From positions 175,081 through 239,080 of the forward strand of contig CAWDBV010000001.1 in NCBI GenBank assembly GCA_963800705.1: a stretch of 64,000 nt of DNA, in the 5' to 3' direction. The notes under the pieces were generated by a model. That model was given only the letters and a program-made list of their open reading frames with translations, ran no database searches and was not told the DNA's origin. The position numbers were made by a program, and so were the translations under genes. Shown here piece by piece: positions 61,537 to 64,000 of this stretch (the stretch's first letter is position 1; each line of letters opens with the position of its first letter). The DNA comes from CAWDBV01 sp963800705 (lineage in GTDB: Bacteria; Actinomycetota; Thermoleophilia; Solirubrobacterales; 70-9).

Positions 61537-62879
61537 GTGAACCACACGAACCCTCACCCCGTCGCGGTGATCGGAGCCGGCCCGGTCGGGCTGGCCGCCG
61601 CGGCGCACCTGCTCGCCCGCGGCCTGGAGCCGCTCGTCTTCGAGGCCGGCGACGCCGTCGGCGCGAGCATCCGCGAGTGGGGCCACGTGCGCGTGTTCTC
61701 GCCCGTGGGAGTACAACATCGACCCGGTCGCGGCCGAGCTGCTCGAGCGCCACGGCTGGGACGCGCCCGCCGGCCGACGGCTACCCGACCGGCGCCGAGA
61801 TCGTCGAGCGCTACCTGGAGCCGCTGGCCGCGACGCCGGAGATCGCGGCGGCGCTGCACCTCGGCGCGCGCGTGACCGGCGTCACCCGGCCGGGCATCGA
61901 CAAGCTCAAGGACGCCGGCCGCGACGACGCGCCGTTCGAGCTGGTCGTCGAGCGAGCGACGGCGAGGAGCAGCGCGCTCCTGGCCAGCGCCGTCATCGAC
62001 GCCTCCGGCACCTGGACGCGAGCCGAACCCGCTCGGCGCCGGCGGGCTGCCGGCCGCCGGCGAGCGCGCGCACGCCGACCGCATCGTCTACGGCATCCCC
62101 GACGTGCTCGGCGCCGACCGCGCGCGCTACGCCGGCAAGCGCGTGCTGGTCGTCGGGCAGCGGCCACTCGGCGTTCAACGCGATCCTCGACCTCGTCGCG
62201 CTGCGCGACTCCGAGCCGGCCACGCAGATCGTGTGGGCGATCCGCGGCGGAGCGCCGGGCCGCAAGTACGGCGGCGGCGGCGACGACCAGCTGCCCGCGC
62301 GCGGCGCGCTCGGCGACGGCGGTCCGCGGGCTGGTCGAGGACGGCTCGATCGCGCTCGCCGGCCGGCTTCCAGACCCGCGGCGGTCAGCGCGCGGCGACG
62401 GACGCGATCGTGCTCGCGCGACGGCGAGCGCGAGCTCGTCGCCGACGAGGTCATCGCCGCCACCGGCTTCCGGCCCGACCTCGCGCTGCTGGGCGAGCTG
62501 CGGCTCGACCTCGACGACCGCGTCGAGGCCGCCCGGGCGCTCGCGCCGCTGATCGACCCCAACCTGCACTCCTGCGGCTCGGTGCCGCCGCACGGCGTCG
62601 ACGAGCTCGCGCACCCCGACGCCGGCTTCTACATGGTCGGCATGAAGAGCTACGGCCGCGCGCCGACCTTCCTGCTGCGGACCGGCTACGAGCAGGTCCG
62701 CTCGGTCGTCGCCGCGCTGGCCGGCGACTGGGAGGCCGCCCGCCGCGTCGAGCTCGTCCTGCCCGAGACCGGCGTCTGCAGCGCGCACCGCCGCGCCTGC
62801 ACGAGCGAGCCGCGCCGCCGGCGGCGTGCTGCGGCGCGGGCTCGCAGCAACGCGCCGCGTCGCCGCCGAGGCGCGGTGA
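61537..62879 (+). pseudogene. FAD/NAD(P)-dependent oxidoreductase, ArsO-like, frameshifted as given
   Basis: About 440 residues, GTG start. It has two dinucleotide folds: VAVIGAGPVGLAAAAHLLARG (FAD) and GKRVLVVGSGHSAFNAILDLVAL (NADPH), with ATGFRPDLALLGELRL and MVGMKSYGRAPTFLLRTGYEQVRSVVAAL near the end. The neighbourhood (divergent arsR, MFS partner) is that of arsenic flavin monooxygenases. Single extra bases near 61705, 61766, 62157 and 62319 each restore the frame when removed. Cys pairs occur in the last 40 residues. Confidence 0.82.
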
Positions 62880-64000
62880 GCGCGACCGCCGCCGTCGACA
62901 GCCGCCCGCGGCGGCCGCGTGGCGCACGCGGGCCTGGGGCATCGTCGGCGCGCTGTCGGTCACCGAGACCGTCTCCTGGGGGATCCTCTACTACGCCTTC
63001 GCCGCGTTCCTGGTCCCGATGCAGCGCGACCTCGGGTACTCGACCGCCCAGCTCACCGGCGCGTTCTCGCTCGCCCTCGCCGTCTCCGCGCGTCGCCGGC
63101 ATCGCCGTCGGCCGCCACCTCGACCGCCACAGCCCGCGCGCGCTGATGACGCGTCGGCTCGATCGCCGGCGCCGCGCTCGTCGTCGCGCTGGTCGCAGGT
63201 CGACGGACTCGTCGCGTTCTACGCCGTGTGGGCGGCGATCGGGCTGGTGATGGCGGCCGTGCTGTACGAGCCCGCGTTCACCGTCGTGGCCAAGCACTTC
63301 CCCGCCCGCCGAGCGGCGCCGCGCGATGACCGCCATGACGCTCGTCGCCGCGCTCGCGAGCTTCATCTTCCTGCCGCTCTGCCAAGCGCTGATCGACGCC
63401 ACGGCTGGCGCGACGCGCTGCTCGATCCTGGCCGTCGTGCTCGCCGCCGTCACCGTCCCGCTGCACGCCCTGGTCCTGCGCCCCGCGCCCGCGCCGAACC
63501 GAGCACCGCCGCGCAGCCGTCGACCGCCGGCGCGGCGACGGCGCTGCGCTCGCTGCCGTTCTGGCTGCTCTCGGTGGCCTTCGTGCTCGCCTCGCTGAGC
63601 ACGATCGCGATGACCGTCTTCGCGATCCCGTTCCTGCTCGAACGCGGCCACTCCGCCGCCTTCGCCGCCTTCGCCGTCGGGCTCGATAGGCGTCTCGCAG
63701 ATCCCCGGCCGGCTGCTGTTCGCCCCGCTCGCCGCACGCCTGCCCCGCCCGCTGGCGACCGCGAGCGTCTTCGTGCTGATCGCCGCCGGCGTCGCCGTCG
63801 TCGTCAGCCTCCACTCGACCGCCGCGGTCGTCGCCGGGCTCGTGCTGCTGGGCATGGGCAACGGGATGGCGACGCTCGCCCGCGCGACCGCGATCGCCGA
63901 CCTCTACGGCTCCGGCGCGTACGGCACGATCGCCAGCGTCGCCGGCGGGAGCGACCGCGGCACGCGCCGCCGGCCCATTCGCCGCGGCGCTCTATGCGGA
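62876..64000 (+). pseudogene. MFS transporter 2 (3' end outside window), frameshifted as given
   Basis: Starts with GTG overlapping the preceding stop. Joined frames: AWGIVGALSVTETVSWGILYYAFAAFLVPMQRDLGYSTAQLTGAFSLALAVS, VAGIAVGRHLDRHSPRALMT (loop 2-3 motif), YAVWAAIGLVMAAVLYEPAFTVVAKHFP, AMTAMTLVAALASFIFLPLCQALID, FVLASLSTIAMTVFAIPFLLERGHSAAFAAFAVG, LVLLGMGNGMATLARATAIADLYG. It is coupled to the flavoprotein, so it may export its product. The end is cut by the window edge. Confidence 0.75.

Overview
The window is high-GC DNA, probably from an actinobacterium of the class Thermoleophilia (Solirubrobacterales-like). This is inferred from the ribosomal gene order (rpsE-rpmD-rplO-secY-adk-map, then rpmJ-rpsM-rpsK-rpsD-rpoA-rplQ-truA), frequent GTG/TTG starts, 4-base ATGA/GTGA overlaps, a multi-gene Mce locus and many secreted beta-helix proteins with very basic C-termini. 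I could not run a search, so the taxon is a judgement.

Layout. 1-9.05 kb: the end of the spc operon and the alpha operon. infA, usually found between map and rpmJ, is missing there; three tandem secreted paralogues lie in its place. S11 has an acidic extension of about 68 residues. 9.05-22.5 kb: housekeeping and envelope genes (truA, surE, ligA, an RTX-like protein, a PBP4-type carboxypeptidase, a patatin, an SDR, a secreted PHP hydrolase, fadD, a small IF2-N-like protein, a Nif3-family protein). 22.5-35.6 kb: envelope and oxidative-stress genes: a DsbA-like protein, three large beta-helix proteins, tRNA-Pro(CGG), superoxide dismutase followed by three secreted cupredoxins, and a GMC oxidoreductase divergent from a TetR regulator. 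35.8-47.4 kb: seven consecutive Mce/MlaD proteins and an SCP2-like lipid carrier, with no YrbE/MlaE permease or ATPase in the window. 47.4-64 kb: iron alcohol dehydrogenase, Nudix, rubredoxin, an ECF sigma with a DUF4349 partner, bioF-bioD-bioA, an ABC exporter fragment, and an arsenic-type cluster (arsR-arsM, SRPBCC, FAD oxidase, Cys-tailed ECF sigmas, two MFS transporters, a second arsR and an ArsO-like flavoprotein).

Sequence quality changes along the window. Up to about 26.9 kb no gene is broken. A few genes are frameshifted between 26.9 and 44.1 kb. From 47.4 kb almost every gene is broken, mostly by what look like single-base insertions, and three places look like larger joins or deletions (about 54.98, 55.28 and 55.87 kb). 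I read these mainly as assembly or sequencing error, not decay.

The most novel signals are: (1) a shared C-terminal tail, Cys-x10/11-Cys inside a poly-Lys/Arg stretch, on at least five secreted proteins from unrelated families; (2) a dispersed 42-51 bp intergenic palindrome with five copies, two of which supply a gene's stop codon; (3) a sod plus triple-cupredoxin cluster; (4) a gene-conversion-like tract of about 760 bp between two adjacent mce genes; (5) the infA-less map-rpmJ interval.
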